Shown: positions 1 to 12,750, counted from the first letter of the stretch. The stretch: DNA of 64,000 nt from Actinomycetospora succinea (GCF_004363095.1 NZ_SNYO01000005.1:62001-126000), one strand, 5' to 3'. The notes: generated by a model not told the origin, from the letters alone. Translations and numbers: made by a program.

Positions 1-165
1 GACCAGCGGCAGCCCGATCTCCTCGGCGAGCAGGCTCGGGTAGTTGCGTCCGGAGCGCAGCGCCCCCCGGTCGACCTGGGGCGGGATCCCCGGGCCCGCG
101 GCGAACGAGCTGCCGAGCGCGACGTAGATCCCGTCAGCGATCCCGTCGGCGATCCCGTCAGCCAC
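1..165 (-). CDS. SGNH/GDSL-type hydrolase, N-terminal fragment
   Basis: Only the first 55 codons are present; the gene runs off the left edge. After a short repetitive start (A/DGI repeated three times) the protein reads YVALGSSFAAGPGI, which matches block I of actinobacterial SGNH esterases/lipases, where the Ser of the GDS-like motif is the nucleophile. Here the motif is GSS rather than GDS, a variant I recall in this group. The start is taken as GTG at 165, overlapping the stop of the upstream VOC gene by 8 bases, which suggests coupled translation. The first codons lie in a triplicated 12-bp repeat, so the exact start is uncertain. Substrate unknown. Confidence 0.6.
   Translation of the reverse strand, partial: MADGIADGIADGIYVALGSSFAAGPGIPPQVDRGALRSGRNYPSLLAEEIGLPLV
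127..162. repeat. Three tandem 12-bp repeats at a gene junction
   Basis: Three head-to-tail copies of GATCCCGTCRGC (127-138, 139-150, 151-162). They encode the repeated DGIA at the start of the SGNH hydrolase, and the third copy contains the stop codon of the VOC gene. Copy-number change would keep the hydrolase reading frame. Confidence 0.8.
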
Positions 166-544
166 CCGCGGTCTGCCACAGGCCGATGACGTTGCCCTCC
201 GGGTCGTGGAAGTAGGCGGCGAAGCCCATCTCGCCGACGGGCATCTTCGGCGCGGCGACCTTCCCGCCCTGCTCGGCGACCTGGGCGAGCGCGGCGTCGA
301 TGTCGTCGACGTCGACGACGAGGACCGGGCTGCGCGGCTCGTCGCTCCCCCGCTGGAACATGCCGCCGTTGATGTAGGCGTTCCCGGTGGGCATGCCGTC
401 GTCGCCGACCGGGCCCGTGACGGCGATCGTGTAGTCCATGCCCGGCATCTCCTGCAGGTGCCAGCCGAACACCCGCGAGTAGAACGCCCGGGCGCGGTCG
501 CCGTCGTCGAACGGGACCTCGAAGTGCACGACACGACCGGTCAT
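158..544 (-). CDS. VOC (glyoxalase-fold) family protein
   Basis: A 128-residue protein of the vicinal-oxygen-chelate fold. It begins VVHFEVPFDDGDRARAFY, the usual first beta-alpha of this family, and ends with YFHDPEGNVIGLW, the typical last strand. Single-domain members of this kind are often annotated as glyoxalase/bleomycin-resistance proteins, but many have no assigned reaction and no substrate can be named. The ATG at 544 is chosen because GAGGAGCC stands just upstream and conservation begins there; an in-frame start 23 codons earlier would add an unrelated tail. The gene follows dnaE by 28 bases on the same strand and is probably co-transcribed with it. Confidence 0.85.
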   Translation of the reverse strand: MTGRVVHFEVPFDDGDRARAFYSRVFGWHLQEMPGMDYTIAVTGPVGDDGMPTGNAYINGGMFQRGSDEPRSPVLVVDVDDIDAALAQVAEQGGKVAAPKMPVGEMGFAAYFHDPEGNVIGLWQTAGG

Positions 545-572
545 GATCGGCTCCTCACGCCGACGACGGGGT

Positions 573-3500
573 TCACCCCAGACAGCGTGGACCCAGGAGG
601 GCCTTGAGGTCACCCATCAGCGCGCCCGAGTTGGTGACCTTGAGCCCGTCGTCGAGCCGCAGCACGTGGCTCGCCCCGTTGGCCGCGAGCAGCGTCAGGT
701 GGACCTCGCTGGGGCCCGGGTGGGCGACGAGGACCTCCTTGAGCTTGCCGACCCGCTCGGGCGTGCACCGCGCGCTCTCGATGACGACCTTCACCGGCGC
801 GCCGCCGACGCCCCCGGAGAGGTCGGGCACCGCCAGGTCCTCGACGAACAGGCTCACCCGGTCGTCCCGCTTGTTGACCTTGCCCTTGACCAGCACGATC
901 GCGTCCTCGGCGACGTCGATCGACACCGCGGCGTAGGTGCGCGGGAAGAACAGCACCTCGATGCCGCCGGCGAGGTCCTCGATCTGCGCCGACGCCCAGG
1001 GCTCGCCCTTCTTGTTCACGCGCCGCGTGACGCTCGCGAGGATGCCGCCGACCGTGACCTGGGCGCCCTCGGCGACGTCGCCCTCGAGAATCTTCGTGAT
1101 CTGGGTGTCGGCCCGGCTGGCGAGGACCTGCTCGATGCCGTTGAGCGGGTGGCCCGAGACGTAGAGGCCGAGCATCTCCCGCTCGAGCGCGAGGCGGTGC
1201 TTGGACTCCCACTCCCCCTCGGGCACCTTGACGTCGAACATGCCCGTGGTGTCGGCGGAGTCCTCGTCCGGCCCGTCGAAGCTCCCGAACAGATCGAACT
1301 GCCCGTCCGCCTCGGCCTTCTTCGTGGTCATCACCGCGTCGACGGCCTCGGCGTGCACCAGCGCGAGGCCCTTGCGGGGGTGGCCCAGCGAGTCGAACGC
1401 GCCGGCCTTGATGAGCGACTCGACCGTCTTCTTGTTGCAGACCTGCTGGGGCACCTTGCGCAGGAAGTCCGAGAAGTCGGTGAACCCGCCCTTCTCGCGC
1501 CGGGTCGCGACGATCGCGTCGACCACGTTCGTACCGACGTTCCGGATGGCGCCGAGGCCGAAGCGGATGTCGTCGCCGACCGGGGCGAAGTTGAGCACCG
1601 ACTCGTTGACGTCCGGCGGCAGCACCGTGATCCCCATGCGCCGGCACTCGGCGAGGTAGATCGCGGCCTTGTCCTTGTCGTCACGGACGCTCGTGAGCAC
1701 CGCGGCCATGTACTCGGCGGGGTAGTTCGCCTTGAGGTACGCGGTCCAGTAGGAGACGACGCCGTAGGCCGCGGAGTGCGCGCGGTTGAACGCGTAGTCG
1801 GAGAACGGCAGCAGGATGTCCCACAGCGTCTTGATCGCCGCGGCCGAGTAGCCGTTGTCCTTCATGCCCTGGGCGAAACCCTCGTACTCCTTGTCGAGGA
1901 TCTCCTTCTTCTTCTTGCCCATGGCGCGCCGGAGAAGGTCGGCCTTGCCCAGCGAGTAGCCCGCGAGCACCTGGGCGATCGCCATGACCTGTTCCTGGTA
2001 GACGATCAGGCCGTACGTCTCGCCGAGGACCTCCTTGAGGGGCTCCTCGAGCTCGGGGTGGATCGGCGTGACCTCTTGGCGCTTGTTCTTCCGGTCGGCG
2101 TAGTCGTTGTGGGCGTTGGCGCCCATCGGACCCGGCCGGTAGAGCGCGCCGACGGCGGAGATGTCGTCGAACTCGGTGGGCGCCATGCGCCGCAGCAGGT
2201 CGCGCATCGGACCGCCGTCGAGCTGGAACACCCCGAGCGTCTCACCGCGCGACAGCAGCTCGTAGGTCGCCCTGTCGTCGAGCCCGAGGTTGTCGAGGTC
2301 GAGCGGCTCCTTGCCGTTGAGCGGGATGTTGTTGAGCGCGTCGTCGATGATCGTGAGGTTGCGCAGGCCCAGGAAGTCCATCTTGAGCAGCCCGAGGGTC
2401 TCGCAGACCCCCATGTCGAACTGCGTGATGATGGCGCCGTCGGCCTCGCGCCGCTGGATCGGGATGACGTCGATCAGCGGTTCCTTGGACATGATCACGC
2501 CGGCGGCGTGCACGCCCCACTGCCGCTTGAGGCCCTCGAGGTCCTTGGCGGTGTCGACGATCTCCTTGACCTGCGCGTCGGACTCGTAGAGCGCCCGCAT
2601 CTCGGCGGCCTCGGAGTAGCGCTTGTGGCTGGGGTCGAACACGCCCGAGAGCGGGATGTCCTTGCCCATGACGGCGGGCGGCATCGACTTGGTGATGCGG
2701 TCGGCCACCGCGTAGCCCGGCTGCCCGTAGAGGACGCGCGCGGAGTCCTTGATCGCGGCCTTCGCCTTGATCGTGGAGTAGGTGATGATCTGCGCGATCT
2801 TCTCTTCGCCGTACTTCTCGGTGACGTAGCGGATCATCTCGCCGCGCCGGCGCTCGTCGAAGTCCATGTCGATGTCGGGCATGGAGACGCGCTCGGGGTT
2901 GAGGAACCGCTCGAAGATCAGCTTGTGGTGGATCGGGTCGAGGTCGGTGATGCCCAGGACGTAGGCCACGAGGCTGCCCGCCGCGGACCCGCGACCCGGG
3001 CCGACGCGCAGGTTGACCGAGCGCGCGTAGTTCAGCAGGTCGGCCGTCACCAGGAAGTAGCCCGGATAGCCCATCTGCATGATGACCGACACCTCGTAGT
3101 CGGCCTGCTTGCGGTACTTCTCGGAGAAGCCGTTCGGGAAGCGCCAGTGCAGCCCCCGCTCGACCTCTTTGACCAGCCAGCTGCCCTCGGTCTCGCCCTC
3201 CGGCACCGGCGCCACCGGCTGGAGGTCGCGGCCCTCGGTGAACTCGACGTTCACCCGCTCGGCGATCGCGAGGGTGTTGTCGCAGGCCTCGGGGAAGACG
3301 CCGTCCCACTGGGCGCGCATCTCCTGCGCGCTCTTGAGGTAGAAGTCCTGCGCGTCGAACCGGAAGCGGTTCGGGTCGTTCATCGTCTTGCCGGTCTGCA
3401 CGCACAGCAGGACCTCGTGCGGCTTGGCGTCCTTCGCGTACGTGTAGTGCAGGTCGTTGGTGGCGAGACCGGGCAGGTCGAGCTTCTTCTTGAGGTCGTA

Positions 3501-4121
3501 GAGGTCGTCGCGGACCCGGCGCTCGATCTCGATGCCGTGGTCCATCAGCTCGCAGAAGAAGTTGTCCGCGCCGAAGATGTCCCGGTAGTCGCTGGCGGCC
3601 TGGCAGGCGCCGTCGAAGTCGTCCTGCTGCAGGTAGCGCGCGACCTCGCCGGACGGGCACCCGGTGGTCGCGATGATGCCCTTGCCGTAGGTCTCGAGCA
3701 GCTCGCGGTCCATGCGGGGCTTGTAGTAGTAGCCCTCGAGGCTCGCGAGGCTGGAGAGCCGGAAGAGGTTGTGCATCCCCTCCGTGTTCTCGGCCAGCAG
3801 CGTCATGTGGGTGTACATCTGGCCCGGGTTGTCGTCGCTGATGACCTGGCCGCCGAGCGTCGCGCGCTTGCGCTCGTGGCGGCTGCCGGGCGCGAGGTAG
3901 CCCTCCATGCCGATGATCGGCTTGACCCCGTGGGCCTTCGACTTCTTCCAGAACTCGTAGGCGCCGAACGTGTTGCCGTGGTCGGTCATCGCCAGGGCCG
4001 GCATGCCCATCCGCGCGGCCTCGGCGAACAGGTCGTCCAGCCGCGCGGCACCGTCGAGCATCGAGAACTCGGTGTGCGTGTGCAGGTGGACGAACGAGTC
4101 GCCGGTCACGTCGCGGGACAT
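573..4121 (-). CDS. dnaE: DNA polymerase III alpha subunit
   Basis: Catalytic alpha subunit of the replicative DNA polymerase III (DnaE1 type), 1182 residues, normal full length. The N-terminal PHP domain starts with [15 protein letters not shown] (about residues 11-25). The polymerase active-site motif PDIDMDF lies near residues 412-418. Helix-hairpin-helix and OB-fold regions follow towards the C-terminus ([19 protein letters not shown]). It acts at the replication fork with the beta clamp. The ATG at 4121 gives the standard [18 protein letters not shown] start; GGAAGGG abuts it closely, so the ribosome site is unusually near. No intein or frameshift is seen. The upstream neighbour ends in a hairpin, so dnaE probably has its own promoter in 4122-4350. 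Confidence 0.97.
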   Translation of the reverse strand: MSRDVTGDSFVHLHTHTEFSMLDGAARLDDLFAEAARMGMPALAMTDHGNTFGAYEFWKKSKAHGVKPIIGMEGYLAPGSRHERKRATLGGQVISDDNPGQMYTHMTLLAENTEGMHNLFRLSSLASLEGYYYKPRMDRELLETYGKGIIATTGCPSGEVARYLQQDDFDGACQAASDYRDIFGADNFFCELMDHGIEIERRVRDDLYDLKKKLDLPGLATNDLHYTYAKDAKPHEVLLCVQTGKTMNDPNRFRFDAQDFYLKSAQEMRAQWDGVFPEACDNTLAIAERVNVEFTEGRDLQPVAPVPEGETEGSWLVKEVERGLHWRFPNGFSEKYRKQADYEVSVIMQMGYPGYFLVTADLLNYARSVNLRVGPGRGSAAGSLVAYVLGITDLDPIHHKLIFERFLNPERVSMPDIDMDFDERRRGEMIRYVTEKYGEEKIAQIITYSTIKAKAAIKDSARVLYGQPGYAVADRITKSMPPAVMGKDIPLSGVFDPSHKRYSEAAEMRALYESDAQVKEIVDTAKDLEGLKRQWGVHAAGVIMSKEPLIDVIPIQRREADGAIITQFDMGVCETLGLLKMDFLGLRNLTIIDDALNNIPLNGKEPLDLDNLGLDDRATYELLSRGETLGVFQLDGGPMRDLLRRMAPTEFDDISAVGALYRPGPMGANAHNDYADRKNKRQEVTPIHPELEEPLKEVLGETYGLIVYQEQVMAIAQVLAGYSLGKADLLRRAMGKKKKEILDKEYEGFAQGMKDNGYSAAAIKTLWDILLPFSDYAFNRAHSAAYGVVSYWTAYLKANYPAEYMAAVLTSVRDDKDKAAIYLAECRRMGITVLPPDVNESVLNFAPVGDDIRFGLGAIRNVGTNVVDAIVATRREKGGFTDFSDFLRKVPQQVCNKKTVESLIKAGAFDSLGHPRKGLALVHAEAVDAVMTTKKAEADGQFDLFGSFDGPDEDSADTTGMFDVKVPEGEWESKHRLALEREMLGLYVSGHPLNGIEQVLASRADTQITKILEGDVAEGAQVTVGGILASVTRRVNKKGEPWASAQIEDLAGGIEVLFFPRTYAAVSIDVAEDAIVLVKGKVNKRDDRVSLFVEDLAVPDLSGGVGGAPVKVVIESARCTPERVGKLKEVLVAHPGPSEVHLTLLAANGASHVLRLDDGLKVTNSGALMGDLKALLGPRCLG

Positions 4122-4418
4122 CCCTTCCAGGGCCGGGATCGGGGTGCCGTCGACCCGCCCCGGCGGCGCGGGACGTGGTCGGCGTGCAGGTACACGGTAG
4201 CCGCGCCCCCCGACAGCGCGGCCCCTCCCCGAGGGCCTCGTCCGTCGTCGCTGCTCACCTCCGGCGACCCGGCGTGTCGCCCGGATCCGGGCTCGTCACA
4301 GGAGTCACGGGCGTCCCTTCCGTAGCGTGAGGACGGGGCGTCGGAGCAGGAAGATCACCGTTTCGGTGACGATCCCCCACGGATCTGCGGGGGATCGTCA
4401 CCGAGATCGTGATCATGG
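4122..4418. other. Intergenic region upstream of dnaE
   Basis: About 300 bases without a credible gene. It holds the strong hairpin listed separately at 4353-4414 and presumably the dnaE promoter, for which I see no convincing -35/-10 pair. An apparent reading frame through it is low-complexity and unsupported. Confidence 0.5.
4353..4414 (-). terminator. Strong hairpin downstream of the acidic-protein gene
   Basis: CGGTGACGATCCCCC (4364-4378) pairs perfectly with GGGGGATCGTCACCG (4389-4403), a 15-bp stem with a 10-base loop. Outside an internal loop, GATCAC (4353-4358) pairs with GTGATC (4409-4414). It starts 5 bases after the stop of the 4419-5054 gene. There is no U tract, as is common for actinobacterial terminators. 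Confidence 0.65.
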
Positions 4419-5054
4419 TCAGCGGTGGTCGTCGGCGAGCAGCAGGTCGACGACGGCGTCGTCGGTGCTCGGCGCGATCACCGCGGCGAGCAGCCAGATG
4501 CGGGCGATCGAGACGTCGTCGGGCACCCGGAGGAAGTGCTCGCGCAGCGCCGCCGGCGCTTCTGGCCCGAGCAGGCGCGCCGCGTCCTGCACCGCCTGCC
4601 CGGCCTCGCCGAGGTGCGCGGCGACCCACGCGACGGCCTGGCTCGGCAGGGCACGCTGCGGGAAGCGTCGCCGCGCCTTCGCGAGCCAGGCGCCGACGAC
4701 GACGTCGACGAGCACGCGCTCGCGCCAGCCGACGGCCGCGCGCGCGATCTCCGGGTCCCGCTGCTCGACCGTGGCCACGACGATCTCGCGGATGCGCTCC
4801 CGGAGCTCGTCGAGGGCGGCGTCGTCCTCCTCGTCGTCGTCCTCCTCCTCGTCCCAGAGGTCGAGCTCGTCGTCCCAGTCGTCGTCGAACGCGTGGGGGA
4901 ACTGCTCGATGAGCTCGCAGTCGCTCAGCAGCGGGGCCGTGACCCGCGACTCCGCTCCCCGCGTCGCCCGGGTGTGCGGCGGGCGTGTCCGCCGCAGCCG
5001 CCGTGCCTCGACCTTCGCCGCCCGTCGCTGCCCGTCGCGCCTGCGCCTGCCCAT
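4419..5054 (-). CDS. Hypothetical protein with acidic stretch
   Basis: 211 residues, not recognised. The first 40 residues are Arg-rich (MGRRRRDGQRRAAK), followed by a strongly acidic run around residues 58-77 (DDDWDDELDLWDEEEDDDEE) and then an alpha-helical C-terminal part. The DUF-like helical half (VAWVAAHLGEAGQAVQDAARLLG) suggests a soluble protein. The ATG at 5054 is preceded by GAGGAGGA; an in-frame start 17 codons upstream has no ribosome site. The basic-then-acidic layout would suit nucleic-acid or ribosome contacts, but that is a guess. It lies between dapA and dnaE and ends in a terminator hairpin. Confidence 0.75.
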   Translation of the reverse strand: MGRRRRDGQRRAAKVEARRLRRTRPPHTRATRGAESRVTAPLLSDCELIEQFPHAFDDDWDDELDLWDEEEDDDEEDDAALDELRERIREIVVATVEQRDPEIARAAVGWRERVLVDVVVGAWLAKARRRFPQRALPSQAVAWVAAHLGEAGQAVQDAARLLGPEAPAALREHFLRVPDDVSIARIWLLAAVIAPSTDDAVVDLLLADDHR

Positions 5055-5207
5055 GACTCCTCCTCGGGTCGTCCCGCCGAGGAGCATGCAACGGACCCCC
5101 GACAACGCCGGGGCGCGCGGAGATCAGGAGCGCATCCACGCACCCCGCCGGCGCCACGACGTGCACCACGTCGCCCCTGATCACGGGACGAGCGCCGGCG
5201 ACCGGCG

Positions 5208-6050
5208 TCAGAGCAGCCCGGCGCCCGCGAGCGCCGAGCGGACGACGTCGCGCTCGTGCTCGTCGGCCTCGAGGAGCGGGAGGCGCAGGCCGCCGACGGG
5301 GTGGCCGAGCAGGTCGAGGGCCGCCTTGATCGGGATCGGGTTCGTCGTCACCCCGAGGGCGTCGAAGACCGGCTTGAGCGACGCCTCGATCTCGGCGCGC
5401 TGGTCGGGCTCGTCGACCATGCGGCGCATCTCGTTCCCGACGACGTGGCTCGCGACGAGGATGCCGCCGCAGCCGCCCATCTCGAGGACCGAGCCGAAGA
5501 GGTCGTCGTTGCCGGCGTAGATCCCGAGGCCGTCGACGGGCGCGAGGTTGGCGTTGTTGGCCTGCTTGACGTAGTCGATCCGCTCGATCTGGGCGAGCTC
5601 GGCGAGCAGCTCGTTCGGCAGGTCGACGACGCAGCGCGAGGGGATGTTGTAGAGGACGACGGGCTTGTCGGTGGCCCGCGCGACCGCGCCGAAGTGCGCG
5701 AGCATGCCGCGCCGGTTCGGCTTGTTGTAGTACGGGGTCACCGACAGGATCGCGTCGGCGCCCAGCTCGGTGGCCCGCTCGGTCATCTCGCACGCGTGAC
5801 GGGTGTCGTTCGACCCCGTGGACGCGACGACCGTCTTCCCCGCCGGCTTGTGCTCGACGGCCAGCTCGACGAGGCGCAGGTGCTCGTCGGTCGACAGCGT
5901 CGACGCCTCGCCGGTGGTCCCGCACACCACGAGCCCGTCGGAGCCGTTCGCGTACAGCCGGGCCATGAGGTCGACGAAGGCCTTCTCGTCGACCGCACCG
6001 TCGGGGGCGAACGGGGTCACGATGGCGGTGAGAACGGCTCCGAGCGTCAT
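5208..6050 (-). CDS. dapA: 4-hydroxy-tetrahydrodipicolinate synthase
   Basis: Condenses pyruvate with aspartate semialdehyde in the first committed step to meso-diaminopimelate and lysine. 280 residues, slightly shorter than the usual 290-300. Visible signatures: GTTGE at 44-48, YNIPSR with the catalytic Tyr at 134, and the Schiff-base Lys at 162 in DYVKQANNAN. The family normally has KEA after this lysine; KQA is a mild deviation. The ATG at 6050 (MTLGAVLTAIVTPF) is preferred over one 8 codons upstream because family similarity begins there. The product feeds MurE, encoded about 23 kb away. A second DapA-family member with another aldolase function cannot be excluded, given the KQA change. 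Confidence 0.85.
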   Translation of the reverse strand: MTLGAVLTAIVTPFAPDGAVDEKAFVDLMARLYANGSDGLVVCGTTGEASTLSTDEHLRLVELAVEHKPAGKTVVASTGSNDTRHACEMTERATELGADAILSVTPYYNKPNRRGMLAHFGAVARATDKPVVLYNIPSRCVVDLPNELLAELAQIERIDYVKQANNANLAPVDGLGIYAGNDDLFGSVLEMGGCGGILVASHVVGNEMRRMVDEPDQRAEIEASLKPVFDALGVTTNPIPIKAALDLLGHPVGGLRLPLLEADEHERDVVRSALAGAGLL

Positions 6051-6083
6051 GACCTCAGGTTGCCCCACCGGCACCGGAAAGGT

Positions 6084-6464
6084 CTACGCCGGGTCCGGCC
6101 CGTCGACGTTGACCGTCGGCGGGCCCTCGCCGGCACGCCCGATGACGGCCGTGGACCGCTCACCGGTGGGGTTGGACTCGCGGTGCACGGTGTGCGGCGG
6201 GACCCGCAGGAAGTCGCCGGGGCCGGCCTCGACGACGTCCCCGCCGCCGGGGCCGAACTCCAGCCGCATCGCCCCGCGCACCACGTACAGGCTCGTCTCG
6301 TGCTCGCCGTGGTGGTGCCACCCGGAGGCGGCGCCGGGCTCGGTGTGGACGAGGCCCGCCCACAGCGCGTCCGACGAGAACGCCACCTGGCGCCGCATCC
6401 CGGGCGTCGGGTCGCCCTCGGCCAGGGCGTCGCCGGGGAAGACCTCGACCGGTTCGCTGCTCAC
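6084..6464 (-). CDS. Cupin-domain protein
   Basis: About 126 residues forming one cupin barrel. Motif 1 is visible as GWHHHGEHETSLYVVRG (about 48-64) with metal-ligand histidines, and motif 2 as GDFLRVPPHTVHRESNP (about 83-99). A small-molecule-binding or simple enzymatic role is possible; the ligand cannot be inferred. The start is uncertain: GTG at 6464 gives the most family-like N-terminus, but ATG at 6521, inside the end of mdh and preceded by GAGGAG, would give 19 more residues and couple translation to mdh. It sits between mdh and dapA on the same strand. Confidence 0.75.
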   Translation of the reverse strand: MSSEPVEVFPGDALAEGDPTPGMRRQVAFSSDALWAGLVHTEPGAASGWHHHGEHETSLYVVRGAMRLEFGPGGGDVVEAGPGDFLRVPPHTVHRESNPTGERSTAVIGRAGEGPPTVNVDGPDPA

Positions 6465-6492
6465 GGCGAGGAGACTGTCAGACCCCCCGGGA

Positions 6493-8901
<2,409 letters not shown>

Positions 8902-9015
8902 TCAGGGCCGGGCCGGCGGGCGGTTCTTCATCGCTCTACCCGCCATCGTCCTCCGTCACGCGGGCCCTGGGGAGCCGACCCCGGTGCGTGACCTGTCGGC
9001 TCCGTCACGAGCGAT

Positions 9016-9735
9016 CTACGGCGGGGGCACCGGCCCGTCGTCCGGCACGGGCCCGACGGTGTCCGTCTGCTCGGGCAGCAGCGGCGACACCGCGAGCGCC
9101 CCGATCCGGGCCCCGGCGGGCGCCACCTCCACCGCGCGCACCCCGGGCCGGGCCGCCAGCGCGGGGGCGAGCGCCGGGTCGACCTCCACGACGACCGCGA
9201 GCGTGCACGCGCACCCCGCGGCGAGGCGCGCCGACTCGGTGGCGGCGATCGTCGCGGCGCGTCCCGTCGAGGTCCGGGCCTGCTCGCCCGCCCGGTTCGC
9301 GGCCTGCGCCTCGGCGAGGCGCAGCGCGTCCGCCGGGGCGGCCGTCCCGAGCGTGACCTGGCGCAGCGCGGTCTGCACCCGCGGCAGCGGCACCCGGAAC
9401 ACCGCCTCACGGGGGGTCGCGCCGTCGACGAGCCGGGCCGCGGAGGCGACGTCCTGCTCGGCGGCGAAGGTGACCAGCGCCGGACGGGGGCCCGGCGGCC
9501 CGGGCGGCACGGCGCGGACGCGGTCGAGGTAACCGGCAACGGTCTCCCCCGCCGCGGGCCCGAGACGCGTCGCGTCGGTGCTCCCGGGGACGCCGCCCGA
9601 CGGCCCCGACGCCCCGGACCCGGCCACCCACGCCGTCACCAGCGCGACCACGAGGACGACGGCGAGGACGATCGCGGCGGTCGGCCAGCGCAGGCGGGGC
9701 CCCTCGTCGTCCGGGTCCTCGTCCGGCGTGCTCAG
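9016..9735 (-). CDS. One-TM protein of unknown function, possible CTG start
   Basis: About 239 residues; not recognised. A short acidic cytoplasmic start ([14 protein letters not shown]) leads into one membrane helix ([20 protein letters not shown], about 19-38), then a mostly hydrophilic extracytoplasmic domain rich in Ala/Val and a Pro-rich end ([11 protein letters not shown]). No ATG, GTG or TTG lies in frame near the beginning; the best candidate is CTG at 9735 in a CTGA overlap with the stop of the pseudouridine synthase gene. It is the last gene of an antiporter-lspA-rluD set, so expression is probably translationally coupled. Confidence 0.65.
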   Translation of the reverse strand: MSTPDEDPDDEGPRLRWPTAAIVLAVVLVVALVTAWVAGSGASGPSGGVPGSTDATRLGPAAGETVAGYLDRVRAVPPGPPGPRPALVTFAAEQDVASAARLVDGATPREAVFRVPLPRVQTALRQVTLGTAAPADALRLAEAQAANRAGEQARTSTGRAATIAATESARLAAGCACTLAVVVEVDPALAPALAARPGVRAVEVAPAGARIGALAVSPLLPEQTDTVGPVPDDGPVPPP

Positions 9736-10661
9736 CTCGCCGCCCGCAGCGTCTCGAGCGCCTGCGCGAGGTCGGCCGGCGGCTCGCTGACGAACTCCAC
9801 CCAGCGCCCGTCGGCGGGGTGGTGGAAGCCCAGGCGGTGGGCGTGCAGCCACTGCCGGGTGAGCCCGAGCGTGCGCGCGAGCACCGGGTCGGCGCCGTAG
9901 GTGATGTCGCCGACGCAGGGGTGACGGACCGCGGAGAAGTGCACGCGGATCTGGTGGGTGCGCCCGGTCTCGAGCTCCACCTCGAGCAGCGACGCGGCCC
10001 GGAACGCCTCGAGCGTGCGGTAGTGGGTGACGCTCGGGCGCCCGTCGCGCATCACCGCGAAGCGCCAGTCGTGCTTGGGGTGACGGTCGATGGGCGCGTC
10101 GATCGTGCCCTCGCTCGGGTCGGGGTGGCCCTGCACGGTCGCGAGGTAGACCTTCGACACCGTGCGCTCGCGGAAGGCGTCCTTGAGCACCGAGTACGCG
10201 CGCTCCGACTTCGCGACCACCATGACCCCGGTGGTGCCGGCGTCGAGGCGGTGCACGATGCCCTGGCGCTCGGCGGCGCCGCTGGTGGCGATGCGGATGC
10301 CGAGTGCGGCGAGCCCGGCGACGACCGTCGGGCCCGACCAGCCGGGGCTCGGGTGGACGGCGACGCCGACCGGCTTGTCGACGACGACGATCTCCTCGTC
10401 CTCGTGCAGCACGACCAGGCCCTCGACGGCCTCGGCGGTGACCACCAGCGTCGGCTCGGCGGGCTCGGGCAGCTCGACCTCGAGCCAGGCGCCGGCGACG
10501 AGCCGGTCGGACTTGCCCGCCGTCGACCCGTCGACGCGGACCGCGCCGTCGGCGGCGAGCTCGGCCACGACCGTGCGCGACAGGCCCAGCATCCGGGCGA
10601 GCCCGGCGTCCAGGCGCATCCCGTCGAGCCCGTCGGGGACGGGCAGGGTGCGGAGGCTCAT
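9732..10661 (-). CDS. rluD: RluA-family 23S rRNA pseudouridine synthase
   Basis: 309 residues, isomerising uridine to pseudouridine in rRNA; the RluD-like target is inferred from family and context. An N-terminal S4 RNA-binding domain (about 12-75) is followed by the catalytic domain with HRLDAGTTG (137-145), whose Asp140 is the invariant catalytic residue, and by the GRTHQIRVH motif. The ATG at 10661 overlaps the lspA stop by 4 bases (ATGA). An lspA-rluD pair is a widespread bacterial arrangement, and the same order is kept here downstream of an antiporter gene. Confidence 0.93.
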   Translation of the reverse strand: MSLRTLPVPDGLDGMRLDAGLARMLGLSRTVVAELAADGAVRVDGSTAGKSDRLVAGAWLEVELPEPAEPTLVVTAEAVEGLVVLHEDEEIVVVDKPVGVAVHPSPGWSGPTVVAGLAALGIRIATSGAAERQGIVHRLDAGTTGVMVVAKSERAYSVLKDAFRERTVSKVYLATVQGHPDPSEGTIDAPIDRHPKHDWRFAVMRDGRPSVTHYRTLEAFRAASLLEVELETGRTHQIRVHFSAVRHPCVGDITYGADPVLARTLGLTRQWLHAHRLGFHHPADGRWVEFVSEPPADLAQALETLRAAS

Positions 10662-11203
10662 GCGGCGTCCTCGGCCTTCGAGGGGGCCCGCGTGCCGTCG
10701 AGGTCGCGGCCGAGCAGGGCCAGCAGCACGAGCAGCACGCCGCCGACCGTGATCGCCGAGTCGGCCACGTTGAACACCGGGAACCAGCCGACCGACACGA
10801 AGTCGACGACGTGGCCCTGCATCGGGCCCGGCCCCCGGAAGAAGCGGTCGACGAGGTTGCCGAGCGCCCCGCCGAGCACGAGGCCCAGCGCGAGCGCCCA
10901 GCCCTTGGAGCGCAGCCGCCGGGCGAAGCGCGCGATCCCGACGACCACGGCGACCGCGACGAGGGTCAGCACCCAGGTCATGCCGGTGGCGAAGGAGAAG
11001 GCCGCGCCCGGGTTGCGGACGAGGGTGAACGACACGAGGTCGCCGATCAGCGGCACCCGCTCGCCGTCGGCCAGCCAGGACACCATCACGATCTTGGTGG
11101 CGAGGTCGAGGAGCACGATCGTCACCGTGATCGCCACCAGCATCCCGATGCGCTTGGGTGGCCGGTCCGCCTCGGGCGGACTGTCGGTCGGTGCGCTGCT
11201 CAC
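10658..11203 (-). CDS. lspA: Lipoprotein signal peptidase
   Basis: Inner-membrane aspartyl protease that removes signal peptides from diacylglyceryl-modified prolipoproteins; it would process the LppM-like lipoprotein encoded at 40698-41411. 181 residues with four membrane helices. The catalytic Asp pair is visible as GNLVDRFF (Asp119) and FNVADSAI (Asp148), and RNPGAAFSF is the conserved periplasmic element. A 17-residue polar cytoplasmic tail precedes the first helix. The start is GTG at 11203, overlapping the antiporter stop by 4 bases, and the stop overlaps rluD by 4 bases, so the three genes form one tightly coupled unit. Confidence 0.96.
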   Translation of the reverse strand: MSSAPTDSPPEADRPPKRIGMLVAITVTIVLLDLATKIVMVSWLADGERVPLIGDLVSFTLVRNPGAAFSFATGMTWVLTLVAVAVVVGIARFARRLRSKGWALALGLVLGGALGNLVDRFFRGPGPMQGHVVDFVSVGWFPVFNVADSAITVGGVLLVLLALLGRDLDGTRAPSKAEDAA

Positions 11204-12750
11204 CGTCCCATCGTCCCAGGGCCGCCGCCGTCCCTCGGCGGGGTGCCACGCTCACCCGAGCGCAGGTTCGGTGTGCCACCGGTGTCGCCGCGCCACCGGG
11301 CCAGGCGCCCGGAGCGGTCGACGGAGCGCAGGCGCTCCTCGGCGGCGTCGCGGGCGGTCTCGGTGGTGACGACGAGCAGCTGGTCGCCCTCCTGGATGCG
11401 GCTCTCCCCCTGCGGCGTGAAGCTCGTCCCGTTGCGGACCACGAGGCTCAGGCCGGAGCCCTCGGGCAGGCGCAGCTCGCGGACGTAGACGCCGTGCATC
11501 CGCGAACCGATCGGCACGGTCATCTGCAGGAGGTCCGCGCGCAGGGTGTCCAGGGGCGCGGCGTCGACCTCGATCTCCTCGACCCGCGAGTCACCCGCGA
11601 GCCCGAGCTTGCGCGCGACGAACGGCAGCGTCGTGCCCTGGACCAGCACGAGCACCACGACCAGCACGAACACCGCGTCGACGAGCGCCCGCGCACCGGG
11701 CAGCCCGGAGGTGAGCGGGACGAGGGCGAGCACGATCGGCACGGCGCCGCGCAGCCCCGCCCACGACAGGAAGATCTGCTCGCGCCAGGGCACCCGGAAC
11801 CCGATCGACGCCGCGGCGACCGACAGCGGGCGGGCGGCGAAGAGCAGGACGGCGCCGGCGATGAGGGCGGGCACCACGGAGTCGGTGAGGCGCTCGGGCG
11901 ACACGTACAGCCCGAGGAGCACGAAGAGCCCGATCTGGGCGAGCCAGCCGAGCCCCTCGGCGAACGACCGGGAGCCCTCGCGGTGGGGCAGCGTGGAGTT
12001 GCCGAGCACCAGGGCGGCGACGTAGGTCGCGAGCAGGCCCGACGCGTGCAGCAGCTGGCCGGAGGCGAAGGCGAGGATGCAGACCGCGAGCGTCGCGAGC
12101 GGGTAGAGGCCCGTGGCGGGCAGGGCGGCCCGGCGCAGGCCGAGCGCGCCGACCCGCCCGAGCGCGGCCCCGAGCAGGCCGCCGACGAGCAGCTCGTAGA
12201 CGACGAGCAGCGGGTCCGTCCAGCTCAGGGCCGTCGTCGACGACAGGAGCACGACGGCGAGGAACACCGGGGCGTCGTTGAGCCCGGACTCGAGCTCGAG
12301 CGAGCCGACGAGCCGCCCGCTGAGACCGAGGTTGCGCAGGACGCTGAACACGGCGGCGGCGTCGGTGGACGACAGCACGGCGCCCCAGAGGAACGCGACG
12401 CGCAGGTCGAGGCCGAGCAGCGCCCAGAGCGCGAGACCGGTGACGCCGATGCTCACGGCCACCGCGACGGTCGAGAGCGCGATCCCGAGTCCCAGCGCGG
12501 GCCGCACGGTGTTCCAGCGGGTGGAGAGCCCGCCGTCGGCGAGGATGAGGACCAGGGCGGCCACGCCGAGCGCCTGGGTGAGGCCGGCGTCGTCGAAGCG
12601 GATGCCGAGCCCCGACTCCCCCAGCAGCACGCCGATCCCGAGGTAGATCAGCAGCGAGGGCAGCCCGACCCGTGTGGAGACCCGCACGGCGAGCACGGAG
12701 ACGAGCACGACGGCCGCGCCGATCCCGAGCAGGAAGGGCAAGTCGTCCAT
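11200..12750 (-). CDS. Potassium/proton antiporter (CPA family) with RCK-C domain
   Basis: 516-residue membrane exchanger. About a dozen hydrophobic helices occupy residues 1-390, including the transport-core motifs [10 protein letters not shown] and [10 protein letters not shown] typical of NhaP2/CvrA-type antiporters. A soluble RCK-C (TrkA-C) ligand-binding domain follows (about 400-480: [17 protein letters not shown]...EGDQLLVVT), then a disordered tail. It probably exports K+ (or Na+) in exchange for H+ and adjusts turgor and pH. The ATG at 12750 follows a GGGAGGGG ribosome site. It heads an operon with lspA and rluD. Cation specificity is not readable from sequence. Confidence 0.9.
   Translation of the reverse strand: MDDLPFLLGIGAAVVLVSVLAVRVSTRVGLPSLLIYLGIGVLLGESGLGIRFDDAGLTQALGVAALVLILADGGLSTRWNTVRPALGLGIALSTVAVAVSIGVTGLALWALLGLDLRVAFLWGAVLSSTDAAAVFSVLRNLGLSGRLVGSLELESGLNDAPVFLAVVLLSSTTALSWTDPLLVVYELLVGGLLGAALGRVGALGLRRAALPATGLYPLATLAVCILAFASGQLLHASGLLATYVAALVLGNSTLPHREGSRSFAEGLGWLAQIGLFVLLGLYVSPERLTDSVVPALIAGAVLLFAARPLSVAAASIGFRVPWREQIFLSWAGLRGAVPIVLALVPLTSGLPGARALVDAVFVLVVVLVLVQGTTLPFVARKLGLAGDSRVEEIEVDAAPLDTLRADLLQMTVPIGSRMHGVYVRELRLPEGSGLSLVVRNGTSFTPQGESRIQEGDQLLVVTTETARDAAEERLRSVDRSGRLARWRGDTGGTPNLRSGERGTPPRDGGGPGTMGR

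Noticed and set aside
543-4325. A 1260-residue open frame on the plus strand opposite dnaE
   Set aside because: Composition is Arg/Val/Leu/Asp/His low-complexity from codon-position GC bias; it mirrors dnaE, which has clear domain motifs.
5118-5133. A 16-base match, CGGAGATCAGGAGCGC, shared with 35047-35062 in another intergenic region
   Set aside because: One such match is expected by chance in a 64-kb GC-rich window; flanks do not align, so a shared leader peptide or element is not supported.
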